Of a stretch of DNA of 64,000 bases, positions 1-9,653 are shown in pieces. Every line of letters begins with the position of its first letter. Position 1 is the first letter of the stretch. The translations under genes and the position numbers were made by a program. The DNA is from Phenylobacterium immobile (ATCC 35973) (GTDB lineage Bacteria > Pseudomonadota > Alphaproteobacteria > Caulobacterales > Caulobacteraceae): the NCBI RefSeq assembly GCF_001375595.1, contig NZ_CVJQ01000001.1, positions 2,046,001-2,110,000 on the forward strand, written 5' to 3'. The notes under the pieces are model-generated. The model was not told the origin of the DNA and did no database searches. It was given only the letters and a program-made list of their open reading frames with translations.

Positions 1-2951
1 AGGGTGGCGCTCTCGATGACCGCCTCGCGGATCGAGCGGCCCTCGTCGCGCAACTGGTTGGCGAATTCGACGATCAGAATGCCATTCTTGGCGGCGACCC
101 CTACGAGAATGATCAATCCGATCTGGCTGTAGGTGTTCATTGTGGAGCCGGCGAGCAGCAGACCGAACAGGCCGCCAAGCGCCGCCACCGGCACAGTCAG
201 CATGATCACCGCCGGGTGGATCCAGCTTTCGAATTGGGCGGCGAGCACCAGGAACACCAGAAGAAGCGCGACGCCGAAGGCCACGCCAACCGAGCCTGAA
301 CCCTCGAGGAAGTCGCGCGCCAGCCCGCCCCATTTGAAGCTGACCGAAGTTGGCTGCTTGGCGATCTCGGCCTTGAAGAAATCGACCGCCTCACCGACAG
401 AATAGCCCGGATTCAGTTGCACGGAGAGCGTGATCGACCGCATCCGATCGACCCGCGGACGGTTGGCCGTGTCGCCCGTCACCTGGGTGGTCACCAGCGA
501 CGACAGGGGTACGGCGATGCCAGAGGCCGACCGGACATAGACGCGTTTTAGGTCACCCTCCGACTGCCGTTCAGCGCGATCGGTCTGCAGGATGACATCG
601 TATTCCTGGCCGTTCTTGATGTAGGTCGTCACCTGGGCCGAGCCGAACAGGGTCTGCAGGGCCTGGCCCACGGCGTTGGCCGAGACGCCGAGCGCGGCGG
701 CCTTATCGCGGTCCATCGACACCAGAACCCGCGGGCTGGTCGGTTCGTAGGCCAGGCGCGCCCGCGCCATGCCGGGATTGTCCTCCGCCGCCGCAAGCAG
801 CGGTTTGATCTTGGCTTCGATCTGCGGATATTCATTGCCGAGCACGATCAGGTCGAGGTTGGCCCCGCCGCCCGGCCCGCCGCCGCGTTGAATGCTGGGC
901 CGCACGCTGGCGATGACTCGAGCGCTGGTGATGTCGGCGAAGTCGCGGTTCAGCTGCGCGGCCAGTTCCTGCGATTTCACCTTGCTGTCATGCGGCAGTT
1001 CCACGTTGCCGCCGCCGGTGTTGAACTGGTTCTGCCCGAAGCTCGGCTGTGAGAAGAAGTAACGGCTGATCTCGCCCTTGTCGTAGAGCGCCTTGGCGCG
1101 ACGCTCGACCTCGAGCACCGCACGGGTTGTGTAGTCGAAGCCCGATCCTTCGGGCGCCTGGAAGTTGAAGTCGACGCGCCCACGGTCTTCGAGCGGCACC
1201 AACTCCTTGGGCAGCTTCATGTAGATCAGGCCCGCGCAGCCCATCAGGGCCACCACCAGGAGGCTGGTGATCACCGCCGTCGCGCGGTGGCCCAGCATGT
1301 CCTGCAATGACCGCTCATAGGACCGCCGGACCGCGTCCACGGCCCTGTCGACGTTGCGTGCGAGCCACCCGCCGCCGGTGGCCGGACGCAGCAACTTGGA
1401 GGCCAGCATGGGCGACAGGCTGAGCGCCATGAGCGCCGAGAAGAACACCGCCCCGGCGACCGCAACCGCCAGCTCGACGAACAGGCGGCCGATATAGCCC
1501 GGCATGAACATCAGCGGCGCGAAGACCGCCATCAGCACCGCGGTCGTGGCGACGACGGCGAAGAACACCTGGCGCGCGCCACGCTCAGCGCCGAGCAGGG
1601 GCGGCTCTCCGTCGTCGATACGGCGCTGGATGTTCTCGACGACCACGATCGCGTCGTCGACGACAAGGCCGATCGCCAGGACCAAGGCCAAGAGGGTCAG
1701 GAGGTTAAGCGAGAACCCAAGGGTCGCCAGGACAATAAAGGTCGACAGGATACAGATCGGCGCGACGATCGTCGGTATCAGCGCCGCGCGCCAGGATCCG
1801 AGGAACAGGATGTTCACCAGGGCCACGAGGCCAAGCGAAATGCCCATGGTGATCCACACCTCGTGCAACGCCTCTCGTGTGAACTCGGTGTTGTCGACGC
1901 CGGCGACCAGCTTCATGCCCTTGGGCAGGGTCGGGATGATTTCGGCGACCGTGTTGTTCACATCGGTGGCGATCTGCAGGTCGTTGGCCTGCGACTGCCG
2001 TTGGATCGCCAGACCGACCTGGTTCATGCCGTTGGCGCGGAACAGGCGGCGCGGCTCGTCGGCGCCTTCCTCGATCCGGGCGATATCGCCGAGACGGACG
2101 ATGTAGTCGGCGTTGTTCGTCGAGGACTGCACCTGCGGCAGCGCCCCCGCCGCGGCCCCTGCACCGGCCGTGCCGAGGGCCGCCGAGACCTGGGTGTTGA
2201 CGCGGTTCGGTAGCGCGATCGGCATGAGCGCGAACTGGTCAGGACGCGAGTAGCCGCGCGCGACGCGGACCGTGAAGTCCTTGTCCTTCGCTTCGAGGGA
2301 ACCGGCGGGAAGCTCCAGATTCTGCGTCGTCAGCGCGGTCTGCACGTCCTGGACGGTGACCCCGCGCGCGGCCATGGCCTCCGGGTCGAGCCAGACGCGC
2401 ATGGCGTAGTTCAACGCGCCGGCGACATTGACCTGGGCGACGCCCGGCACCGTCGACAGACGCTCCACCAAGTAGCGGTTGGCGTAATCCGTCAGCTGCA
2501 GCCGGTTCAGCGTCGTGGAGCTCAGCTGCAGGATCATGATCGGCTGGGCGTCTGCGTCGGCCTTGGCGATCTGCGGCGGATCGGCCTCGATCGGCAGACG
2601 CGAGGTGACACGGCTGACGGCGTCGCGGACGTCGTTGGCCGCCTCGTCCAGATTGCGGTCGAGGGTGAAGGCGACGTTGATCCGCGAGGTCCCGTCGCGC
2701 GACGAGGAGTTGACCCGGTCGATGCCCTGGATGCCGGAGACCTGGCGCTCGATCACCTCAGTGATCCGCTCTTCGACAACCTCGGCCGAGGCGCCGCGGT
2801 ACGTCGTGCTCACCGAGACGCTGGGCGGGTCGATGTTGGGCAGTTCGCGGACGGGCAGGACCATGAAGGCCGCCGCGCCGATGACGCAAAGGATGATCGC
2901 GGCCACCGCCGCGAACACCGGCCGCCGGACGGAAAGGTCGGAGAGGGTCAC
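1..2951 (-). CDS. RND efflux pump, inner-membrane permease (HAE1 family), C-terminus cut by window edge
   Basis: This is the proton-driven inner-membrane component of a tripartite drug or solvent efflux pump. Translation from a GTG at 2951 gives about 983 codons and leaves the window before the stop, so roughly 50-70 C-terminal residues are missing. The start fits the family N-terminus (SDLSVRRPVF), followed by the porter-domain segment near PNIDPP. The paired transmembrane-4 aspartates that relay protons are present in GLVVDDAIVVVEN. The late motif GVAAKNGILIVEFANQ lies near the left edge. The GTG overlaps the TGA stop of the upstream adaptor gene, which indicates translational coupling. Family assignment is firm; the substrate cannot be read from sequence. 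Confidence 0.95.
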   Translation of the reverse strand, partial: MTLSDLSVRRPVFAAVAAIILCVIGAAAFMVLPVRELPNIDPPSVSVSTTYRGASAEVVEERITEVIERQVSGIQGIDRVNSSSRDGTSRINVAFTLDRNLDEAANDVRDAVSRVTSRLPIEADPPQIAKADADAQPIMILQLSSTTLNRLQLTDYANRYLVERLSTVPGVAQVNVAGALNYAMRVWLDPEAMAARGVTVQDVQTALTTQNLELPAGSLEAKDKDFTVRVARGYSRPDQFALMPIALPNRVNTQVSAALGTAGAGAAAGALPQVQSSTNNADYIVRLGDIARIEEGADEPRRLFRANGMNQVGLAIQRQSQANDLQIATDVNNTVAEIIPTLPKGMKLVAGVDNTEFTREALHEVWITMGISLGLVALVNILFLGSWRAALIPTIVAPICILSTFIVLATLGFSLNLLTLLALVLAIGLVVDDAIVVVENIQRRIDDGEPPLLGAERGARQVFFAVVATTAVLMAVFAPLMFMPGYIGRLFVELAVAVAGAVFFSALMALSLSPMLASKLLRPATGGGWLARNVDRAVDAVRRSYERSLQDMLGHRATAVITSLLVVALMGCAGLIYMKLPKELVPLEDRGRVDFNFQAPEGSGFDYTTRAVLEVERRAKALYDKGEISRYFFSQPSFGQNQFNTGGGNVELPHDSKVKSQELAAQLNRDFADITSARVIASVRPSIQRGGGPGGGANLDLIVLGNEYPQIEAKIKPLLAAAEDNPGMARARLAYEPTSPRVLVSMDRDKAAALGVSANAVGQALQTLFGSAQVTTYIKNGQEYDVILQTDRAERQSEGDLKRVYVRSASGIAVPLSSLVTTQVTGDTANRPRVDRMRSITLSVQLNPGYSVGEAVDFFKAEIAKQPTSVSFKWGGLARDFLEGSGSVGVAFGVALLLVFLVLAAQFESWIHPAVIMLTVPVAALGGLFGLLLAGSTMNTYSQIGLIILVGVAAKNGILIVEFANQLRDEGRSIREAVIESAT

Positions 2952-4141
2952 AGCCGCAAGCCTGGCGGCGGCGGCGGGGCTGGCCGCGAGGGACCGACCT
3001 TAACCGGCTGGCCGGGCTGGATTTTGTTGAGGCCGTCGGCGACCACGCGATCGCCGGCGTCGAGGCCCTCACGGATCTCGACCATGTTGTCCTGACGAAG
3101 GCCTGTCACCACGGGGCGCTGGTCGGTCAGCGTGCGCTCGCCCTGTTTGACAATCACGAAGGCGAAGGTGGATTCGCCGGAGATCTGCAGCGCCGACTCC
3201 GGGATGGCCAGGCTGTTGCGCTGACCGCGGACGACCTGGACGCGGATCATCATGCCCGGCTTCAGGCGACGGTCGCCGTTGGGAAATTCCGCACGGGCGG
3301 TGACGGCGCGGGTCCGCTCGTCGATCCGTGTGTCGATCGTGGCGATGCGGCCGGGGATCGGCTGGTTCGGATAGGCGTCGGCGAACGCAGTGATCGCCTG
3401 GCCTTGACGAAGATTGTTGATGAAGCCTTCGGGAATCTGGAAGTCGACGCGGATCGCCGACACATCGTCGAGGGTGACGATGGCCGCGCCAGGATTGACC
3501 AAGGCGCCGGGCGCGATGTCCGACAGTCCGACAACGCCGGCGAAGGGAGCGCGGATGATACGGTCGTTCTCGCGGGCCTGGGCCGCCTCGACGTCAGCGC
3601 GGGCCGACAGGTAGTTGGCCTGGAATTGATCGACCATGGCCTGGGACGCCCAGCCCTGCTGACCCAGCTTGCGGTAACGTTCATAGGCGCGTTCGGCCTG
3701 CACGAGGCGCGCGCGCGCCTGCACGATGGCCGCGTTCTGTTCGGTGGCGCGCAGTTCAACCAGCACGGCGCCGCGCGGCACGGACTGGCCGTCGCGGAAG
3801 CGCACCCGATCGACCAGCTGGGTCGTCGCCGCGGACAAGGTCACGGACTGTCGCCCCTTGGCTACGCCGATGACATCGAGCGTATCGGTGAACACTTTGG
3901 ATTGCACAGCGGCCGCGGAAACAATCGCGCCGCCGCCCGGGCCGCGTCTTCCGCCGCCCGGACCCTCGCCGCCTGGGCCCGCGCCGCCGCCCGGCCGCCG
4001 CTGTTCAGCCTGTCCGCCGCCTTGTCCCGGCGAACCTGTTCCGCCCATAAGCCTTAAGGCGCCGACCACGATCATCAGGACCAAAACCGCCACTGCGCCG
4101 ACAAGGAAGAAATGGCGTTTCAACAAGCTGGCGGGCTCCAT
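2948..4141 (-). CDS. RND efflux periplasmic adaptor (membrane fusion protein)
   Basis: This 397-residue protein should link the RND permease encoded just downstream to an outer-membrane channel. It has a cytoplasmic start, one hydrophobic anchor (about residues 12-32) and then an unusual linker of about 40 residues made almost only of Gly, Pro, Arg and Gln. After that come the lipoyl/barrel-sandwich halves (around VRFRDGQSVPRGAVLVEL and IRAPFAGVVGLSDIAPGA) flanking a helical hairpin, then a beta-barrel domain and a membrane-proximal domain. It ends in a proline run. No lipobox is present, so anchoring is by the N-terminal helix. No outer-membrane factor or local regulator is visible in the window. 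Confidence 0.95.
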   Translation of the reverse strand: MEPASLLKRHFFLVGAVAVLVLMIVVGALRLMGGTGSPGQGGGQAEQRRPGGGAGPGGEGPGGGRRGPGGGAIVSAAAVQSKVFTDTLDVIGVAKGRQSVTLSAATTQLVDRVRFRDGQSVPRGAVLVELRATEQNAAIVQARARLVQAERAYERYRKLGQQGWASQAMVDQFQANYLSARADVEAAQARENDRIIRAPFAGVVGLSDIAPGALVNPGAAIVTLDDVSAIRVDFQIPEGFINNLRQGQAITAFADAYPNQPIPGRIATIDTRIDERTRAVTARAEFPNGDRRLKPGMMIRVQVVRGQRNSLAIPESALQISGESTFAFVIVKQGERTLTDQRPVVTGLRQDNMVEIREGLDAGDRVVADGLNKIQPGQPVKVGPSRPAPPPPPGLRL

Positions 4142-4265
4142 CAGCGGCTTGGCCGGGGCGATTGCGGGTCAGTACGGGGATGGTGGGCATACACCTGCCG
4201 CCGTAACAGAACGATGGCGTCGTGTTGCGAAGTTGAAACAGGCGACCGCGATGCTCGCCGCCCGC

Positions 4266-5765
4266 TCAGCCGGCGGAACGCAACCGCTCAATGGTGTCTA
4301 ACCATCGGGCGTAACGACCTTCGCGGTCGTGGCTATCCATCAAGGGCTTGAAGCCCTCCGTCTTCAAGTGCGCCGCCGCAGCGGCCTCTACATCGGCGTA
4401 GAGGCCGACACCCAGGCCGGCGAAAAGCGCGGCGCCAAGCGCGGTAGCCTCCTGGTAGGTCGCACGCTGGACACCAACGCCCGTCAGGTCCGCGAGACGC
4501 TGGGAGAACCAGGCGCTACGCGACATTCCGCCGTCAATCCGCAGTTCAGCGCCGCGATGGAACGCGCCAGGCGCATCAGCCCGCATCGCCTCGACAAGAT
4601 CGCGGGTCTGCAACGCACAGGAATCGAAGGCCGCCTCGCAGATTTCCGGCAGCCCGGAATCGCGCGTGAGACCGACGATCGCGCCGCGGGCGCCCGGATC
4701 CCACCAAGGCGCGCCCAGGCCCGTGAAGGCCGGCGCGACGATGACCCCGTGGTTCGTGCGGGCGCGCCTGGCCAGGGCCTCCGCGCCTTGCGGGCCGCCC
4801 GGCACGCCAAGCTCCTCACCTAACCATTGAATCGCCGCGCCGGCGACGAAGATCGACCCTTCCAACGCATAGGTCACGTCGCCGCCGATACGCGCGGCGA
4901 CGGTCGTCAGCAGACGTGAACGGGACAGAGCAGCGTCCTTGCCGGTGTTGACCAACAAGAAGCAGCCGGTGCCGTAGGTGGCCTTCATCTCGCCAGGACG
5001 GATGCACCCCTGGGCCATGAGCGCCGATTGCTGATCGCCGGCCACGCCGCGAATCGGAATGGACCGGCCCAACCACTCTGTGTCCGTCTCGCCGAAATCG
5101 GCGGCGCAGTCGCGCACCTCCGGCAAGAGAGCGGCCGGCACGTTGAACAGCTTCAGCATCGCCGGCGACCAAACCTGGGCGGTGATGTCGAACAGGAGCG
5201 TGCGCGAGGCGTTCGTCGCGTCGGTGGCGTGGACGCGGCCGCCGGTCAAACGCCAGATCAACCAGGTGTCGATGGTGCCGGCCAGCAACTCGCCGGCCTC
5301 GGCGCGTGCGCGCGCGCCGTCAATGTGGTCCAGAAGCCAGGCGATCTTGGTGGCGGAAAAGTAGGGATCCAGAAGCAGGCCGGTGGTCGCCGCCACCTCC
5401 GCCTCAGCTCCCTCCGCCGCCAGGCGCTCGCAGACGGCGGCGGTGCGCCGGTCCTGCCAGACGATGGCGGGATGAATCGGCCGACCGCTCTGGCGTTCCC
5501 ACACCACCACGGTCTCTCGCTGATTGGTCACGCCGATGGCCGCCACATCGGCGATTTCACGGCCGGACCCGCCGATGCATTCGCGCATCGATGTCACGGC
5601 GGCGTCGAAAATCTCGTCGGCGTCGTGCTCGACCCAGCCGTCGGCAGGGTAGCTCTGGCGGAGGGGCTGGCCGGCGTTGGCGACCGGCTGGCCGGTCAAG
5701 TCGAACAGGATGGCGCGTGTGCTCGTCGTGCCCTGGTCCAGCGCCAGGATCAGCGGCTCGCCCAT
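4266..5765 (-). CDS. glpK: Glycerol kinase
   Basis: Glycerol kinase phosphorylates glycerol with ATP to glycerol-3-phosphate in the cytoplasm. The 499-residue length matches the family (about 500). The N-terminal phosphate-binding loop DQGTTSTR is at residues 10-17, followed by NQRETVVVW, the substrate-region segment ATDATNASRTLLFD, and the C-terminal FGGY-type adenosine motif in RIDGGMSRSAWFSQ. A strong ribosome-binding site (GGGAGG) precedes the ATG. No glycerol facilitator or GlpD is adjacent; the gene stands alone, divergent from the NAD kinase gene with 84 bp between starts. Confidence 0.97.
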   Translation of the reverse strand: MGEPLILALDQGTTSTRAILFDLTGQPVANAGQPLRQSYPADGWVEHDADEIFDAAVTSMRECIGGSGREIADVAAIGVTNQRETVVVWERQSGRPIHPAIVWQDRRTAAVCERLAAEGAEAEVAATTGLLLDPYFSATKIAWLLDHIDGARARAEAGELLAGTIDTWLIWRLTGGRVHATDATNASRTLLFDITAQVWSPAMLKLFNVPAALLPEVRDCAADFGETDTEWLGRSIPIRGVAGDQQSALMAQGCIRPGEMKATYGTGCFLLVNTGKDAALSRSRLLTTVAARIGGDVTYALEGSIFVAGAAIQWLGEELGVPGGPQGAEALARRARTNHGVIVAPAFTGLGAPWWDPGARGAIVGLTRDSGLPEICEAAFDSCALQTRDLVEAMRADAPGAFHRGAELRIDGGMSRSAWFSQRLADLTGVGVQRATYQEATALGAALFAGLGVGLYADVEAAAAAHLKTEGFKPLMDSHDREGRYARWLDTIERLRSAG

Positions 5766-5849
5766 GCATATCCTCCCTGTCGTTGAACCTTCGGTACAGC
5801 AGTCGACTCGTTTGACAAGGCCGGTCGGATCGCGGCCATTGGCCGTCGC

Positions 5850-6644
5850 ATGTCCGAGCGTTCGACCCCCAGTTCATCACCCCCGGCCAATCTCGCCTTC
5901 GTCGCCAGCGAACGGCCGGAGGCCATGGAAGCGCGCGCCTCCTTGGCGCGACGGTACGGCGACGCCGACCCGGCAGACGCCCAGGCGATCGTCGCCCTGG
6001 GCGGCGATGGTTTCATGCTGGAGACGATCCACCGGTTCCTTGGCATGGGAGTTCCCATCTACGGCATGAACCGCGGCTCGGTCGGCTTCCTGATGAACGA
6101 GTATGTCGAGGAAGGGCTGCCCGAACGGATCGCCTGCGCTGAGCAGGCGCAGATACACCCCTTGCGCATGACGGCGGTCGACGCCAGCGGTCAGCGTCAC
6201 GAGGCCTTGGCGTTCAACGAGGTCTCGTTGCTGCGCCAGACCCGGCAGACGGCCAAGCTGCGTATCACCGTCGACGGCCGGGTGCGGTTGTCGGAGATGC
6301 AGTGCGACGGCGCTCTGGTGGCGACCCCGGCGGGGTCCACCGCCTACAACCTGTCGGCCCATGGCCCGATCATTCCGCTGGACGCGCGCGTCCTGGCGTT
6401 GACGCCGATCAGCGCGTTTCGTCCGCGCCGTTGGCGCGGGGCGCTGCTGAATCACAAGGCCCAGGTGCGCTTTGAGGTGCTGGAGGGCGACAAGCGCCCG
6501 GTCAGCGCCGTGGCCGATAACTTCGAAGTGCGCGACGCGCTGGACGTGGTCATCGCCGAGGATCGGGAGATCGTCATGACGATGCTCTTTGACGCTACCC
6601 GCAGCCTGGAAGAACGCGTCACCGCCGAGCAGTTCCAGGCCTAG
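5850..6644 (+). CDS. nadK: NAD kinase
   Basis: This enzyme phosphorylates NAD to NADP using ATP. The 264-residue protein has the GGDG nucleotide motif at residues 51-54, the NE motif at 123-124 (NEVS) and the glycine-rich TPAGSTAY motif at 159-166; TPAGS in place of TPTGS is common in alphaproteobacterial homologues. No clear Shine-Dalgarno sequence precedes the ATG, so it may be poorly primed or leaderless. The stop codon overlaps the stop of the convergent small gene in a shared CTAG at 6641-6644. Confidence 0.95.
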   Translation: MSERSTPSSSPPANLAFVASERPEAMEARASLARRYGDADPADAQAIVALGGDGFMLETIHRFLGMGVPIYGMNRGSVGFLMNEYVEEGLPERIACAEQAQIHPLRMTAVDASGQRHEALAFNEVSLLRQTRQTAKLRITVDGRVRLSEMQCDGALVATPAGSTAYNLSAHGPIIPLDARVLALTPISAFRPRRWRGALLNHKAQVRFEVLEGDKRPVSAVADNFEVRDALDVVIAEDREIVMTMLFDATRSLEERVTAEQFQA

Positions 6645-6874
6645 CGCGGCGTCGGTATCGGAGTCTCCGGGATCGTCGGCGGCGAACCCGGCAGGACCGG
6701 CAAGGGAAAGTCCGGCGTCCGCGCCGAATTAAGGGCGAGGACAGCGCCATCCACGGCCCTCTGGCTGCGCGACACCAGCGACCATCCCATGAAGCAAACC
6801 GCAGCGACCAGGACGAAGGCCACGACTCCGTACCAAGGGTTGGCGCGATCGGATGACTTGCGGGCGCTCTTCAT
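6641..6874 (-). CDS. Small single-pass membrane protein (77 aa), unknown function
   Basis: This short gene encodes a 77-residue protein. A charged N-terminus ([10 protein letters not shown]) is followed by one hydrophobic segment at about residues 16-33 and a C-terminal tail rich in Pro and Thr (PETPIPTPR). It is supported by an excellent ribosome-binding site, AGGAGG, 6 bases before the ATG at 6874. A much longer reading frame continues upstream on the same strand, but that is only the antisense shadow of uvrD. The gene is divergent from uvrD, with a LexA box in the shared intergenic region, and it converges on nadK. I do not recognise the family. Confidence 0.75.
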   Translation of the reverse strand: MKSARKSSDRANPWYGVVAFVLVAAVCFMGWSLVSRSQRAVDGAVLALNSARTPDFPLPVLPGSPPTIPETPIPTPR

Positions 6875-6934
6875 GGCGGCCTCCTCTCGTCTCGGCACAG
6901 GAACGGAAGGCGGGCTGCGGCGGTTCCGGAACTG

Positions 6935-6949
6935 GAACGCAGGGCGAAC
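6935..6949 (+). promoter_or_regulatory. LexA (SOS) box upstream of uvrD
   Basis: The direct repeat GAAC-N7-GAAC (GAACGCAGGGCGAAC) matches the alphaproteobacterial LexA operator, written GTTC-N7-GTTC on the other strand. It lies 42 bases before the uvrD start and 60 bases from the start of the divergent small gene, so it could control either or both. Confidence 0.75.
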
Positions 6950-6991
6950 ACTTGGCTGGCTTGGCCGACGCCCCATGTTAGACATCCTGCA

Positions 6992-9334
6992 ATGTCCGAA
7001 TCCGACGCTTTCCCCTCCCCCACGCCGCGCATCAGCGACCTCGCCAGGGCCGATCCGCGGCCGGCTGACTATCTCGCGGGCCTGAACCCTGAGCAACGCG
7101 AAGCCGTAGAGGCTGTCGACGGGCCGGTTCTGGTGCTGGCGGGCGCCGGCACCGGCAAGACCCGCGTACTGACCACACGGCTGGCGCACATCCTGGCGAC
7201 GGGCCGGGCGCGGCCATGGGAGCTGCTGGTCGTCACCTTCACCAACAAGGCCGCGCGCGAGATGCGCGAGCGGATCACCCACATCATCGGCGGCCAGGCC
7301 GAGGGCCTGCGCTGGCTGGGCACCTTCCACTCGGTGGCGGCCCAGATCCTGCGCCGGCACGCCGAGCTTGTGGGCCTGAAATCGAACTACACCATCCTCG
7401 ACACAGACGATCAGGAGCGGCTGCTCAAGCAGGTGCTGGAGGCCGAGAACGTTGATTCCAAGCGCTGGCCGGCCAAGGCGCTCGCGGGTTTGATCGACCA
7501 ATGGAAGAATCGCGGCTGGACTCCGGAGAAGGTGACGCCGGGCGAAAGCGCGCTCTTCGCCAACGGCCGGGGCCAGGCGCTGTACCGGCTCTATCAGGAG
7601 CGCTTGCGGCTGTTGAACGCCTGCGATTTCGGCGACCTGCTGCTGCACAACATCGAGATATTCACCGGCCATCCGGACGTGCTGGCGGAGTTCCACGACC
7701 GCTTCCGCTACATCCTGGTGGACGAATACCAGGACACCAACGTCGCCCAGTATCTGTGGCTGCGGCTGCTGGCCCAGGCCCGCCGCAATGTCTGCTGCGT
7801 CGGCGACGACGACCAGTCGATCTACGGCTGGCGCGGCGCCGAGGTGGACAACATCCTGCGGTTCGAACGGGATTTCCCTGGGGCCAAGGTCGTCCGGCTG
7901 GAGCGCAACTACCGCTCGACAAGCCACATCCTGGGCGCCGCGGCGGGGTTGATCGCCACCAACAAATCTCGGCTGGGCAAGACGCTCTGGACCGAGGCGG
8001 AGGGCGGCGAGAAGGTCGTCGTCCGCGGGGTCTGGGACGGCGAGGCCGAGAGCCGGCTGATCGCAGAGGAGATCGAGCGCGCGAAGAGAGGCGGAACCGA
8101 CAAGGACCCGCGGGCCTATGCCGACGTCGCGATCCTGGTGCGAGCCTCGCACCAGATGCGGGCCTTCGAAGAGCGTTTCATCCTACTGCAAATTCCCTAC
8201 GTCGTGATTGGCGGGCCTCGGTTCTTCGAGCGGGCGGAGATCCGCGACGCCATCGCCTACCTCAGGCTGATCAGCTCGGAGGACGACGACCTGGCTTTCG
8301 AGCGGATCGTCAACACGCCCAAGCGCGGCCTGGGCGACACCACGGTCCAGCGGCTGCTGCAGATGGCGCGGATGCAGGGGATCACCGGCATGACCGCCGC
8401 GCGGCGGATCATCCTGACTGACGAACTCCCCTCTCGTACGCGGACCAGTCTCGCCAACTTCGTCCGCGACATCGACCGCTGGCGTGGCCAGGCGGCTGAC
8501 GTCGCGCACCCTCGCCTGATGGAGACCGTGCTGGAAGAAAGCGGCTACGTCGAAGCGCTCAAGCTTGACAAGAGCCCGCAGGCGCAAGGCCGGCTGGAGA
8601 ACCTCAAGGAGCTGGTCCAGTCGATGGCGGGATATGAAACGCTCGCCGCCTATCTTGAACACATCGCCTTGGTGATGGACCTGGAGCAAGCCGCTGGCGG
8701 CGACCGCGTGCAGATCATGACCCTGCACCAGGCCAAGGGGCTGGAATTCCCACTGGTCTTCCTTCCCGGTTGGGAAGAAGGGGTCTTCCCGTCGCAGCGT
8801 TCGGTGGACGAGAAGGGCGAAAAGGGCCTCGAGGAAGAGCGACGCCTCGCCTACGTCGGCATCACGCGGGCGCGGGAAGAGGCGCGAATCTCCTTCGCCG
8901 CCAACCGCCAGGTCTACGGCCGCTGGACCAGCCAGCTGCCCAGCCGGTTCGTCGACGAACTGCCCATCGCCCACGTCGAGGCCGCGTCCGAGACCGGCTA
9001 TTACGGCGGCGGGCCCGGCATGCAGCAACACGGCAGCCGCTGGGACGAAGAGCCGGGCTTCGGCTCTGGCTACTCCTCCCCCGGCTGGCGGCGCGCCCAG
9101 GCCAACGGCTATCGCGGCAGCCATCCTGGCCGCCAGGCGGTGATCGAGGGCGAAGGCCGACTTGTGGCGGTCTCGGAAAAGTCGGCCGCCAGCGATTTTG
9201 CGCGCGGCGACAGGGTTTTCCATGTGAAGTTCGGCTATGGCCGCGTCGCCGGCGTCGAAGGCAACAAACTGACCGTCGACTTCGAGAAGGCAGGCGAGAA
9301 GAAGGTCATCGACAGCTTCGTGGAGAAGGCGTGA
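6992..9334 (+). CDS. uvrD: UvrD/PcrA-type ATP-dependent DNA helicase
   Basis: This is a superfamily 1A 3'-5' helicase acting in nucleotide-excision and mismatch repair. The 780-residue protein contains, in order, the Q motif (LNPEQREAV, about residue 31), Walker A GAGTGKT (51-57), motif II DEYQD (244-248), motif III GDDDQSIYGWRGA, motif IV NYRS, motif V TLHQAKGLEF and motif VI VGITRARE. A Gly/Tyr/Ser-rich low-complexity linker then leads to a C-terminal Tudor-like segment (DRVFHVKFGYGRV), the element that binds RNA polymerase in PcrA/UvrD proteins. The upstream LexA box suggests SOS induction. Its stop overlaps the GTG of the next gene. Confidence 0.96.
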   Translation: MSESDAFPSPTPRISDLARADPRPADYLAGLNPEQREAVEAVDGPVLVLAGAGTGKTRVLTTRLAHILATGRARPWELLVVTFTNKAAREMRERITHIIGGQAEGLRWLGTFHSVAAQILRRHAELVGLKSNYTILDTDDQERLLKQVLEAENVDSKRWPAKALAGLIDQWKNRGWTPEKVTPGESALFANGRGQALYRLYQERLRLLNACDFGDLLLHNIEIFTGHPDVLAEFHDRFRYILVDEYQDTNVAQYLWLRLLAQARRNVCCVGDDDQSIYGWRGAEVDNILRFERDFPGAKVVRLERNYRSTSHILGAAAGLIATNKSRLGKTLWTEAEGGEKVVVRGVWDGEAESRLIAEEIERAKRGGTDKDPRAYADVAILVRASHQMRAFEERFILLQIPYVVIGGPRFFERAEIRDAIAYLRLISSEDDDLAFERIVNTPKRGLGDTTVQRLLQMARMQGITGMTAARRIILTDELPSRTRTSLANFVRDIDRWRGQAADVAHPRLMETVLEESGYVEALKLDKSPQAQGRLENLKELVQSMAGYETLAAYLEHIALVMDLEQAAGGDRVQIMTLHQAKGLEFPLVFLPGWEEGVFPSQRSVDEKGEKGLEEERRLAYVGITRAREEARISFAANRQVYGRWTSQLPSRFVDELPIAHVEAASETGYYGGGPGMQQHGSRWDEEPGFGSGYSSPGWRRAQANGYRGSHPGRQAVIEGEGRLVAVSEKSAASDFARGDRVFHVKFGYGRVAGVEGNKLTVDFEKAGEKKVIDSFVEKA

Positions 9335-9639
9335 TCAGCTCCGGCGCCATCGCACTCGGCCTGGTCGCCGTCGCCTGTTTCATCGTCGCCTTGCTGTGCC
9401 TGGCCCTGCCCGGATGGAAAACCAAACCCCTCGCCGCCATTGCGATGACCGCGGCCGGGGCGATCCCCCTACACGCCTACTACTTCCACAGCGTCGCCCC
9501 GTGGCCGATCTCGGGCGTTGTCAGCGTGACCACGGCGGCCGGCGTCACCGCACTGGCCTTCATGTTCCTGGCGCTGCGCGTGTGGTTGCCTGAAGCGATG
9601 CGCAAGGAAGAGGCCGAGCAGGCCGACCGGGAGACCTGA
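9331..9639 (+). CDS. Small three-helix membrane protein (102 aa), unknown function
   Basis: The frame opens with a GTG that overlaps the TGA of uvrD (GTGA), so it is probably translated by coupling and belongs to the uvrD transcript. The product has three hydrophobic segments, roughly residues 4-27, 32-50 and 60-83, and an acidic/basic C-terminal tail (EAMRKEEAEQADRET). Nothing in the sequence reveals its function; the link to SOS through the uvrD operon is inference. Confidence 0.75.
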   Translation: MISSGAIALGLVAVACFIVALLCLALPGWKTKPLAAIAMTAAGAIPLHAYYFHSVAPWPISGVVSVTTAAGVTALAFMFLALRVWLPEAMRKEEAEQADRET

Positions 9640-9653
9640 TCGGCGAAGGGATT

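Noticed and set aside
5812-5817. TTGACA upstream of nadK as a -35 element
   Set aside because: The hexamer is perfect, but no -10-like sequence lies at the right distance (GCCATT at 17 bases).
6746-8152. Long minus-strand open frame (about 470 codons) antisense to uvrD
   Set aside because: It mirrors the uvrD codons in a GC-rich genome. Only its last 77 codons, past the end of uvrD, have their own ribosome-binding site and were kept as a gene.
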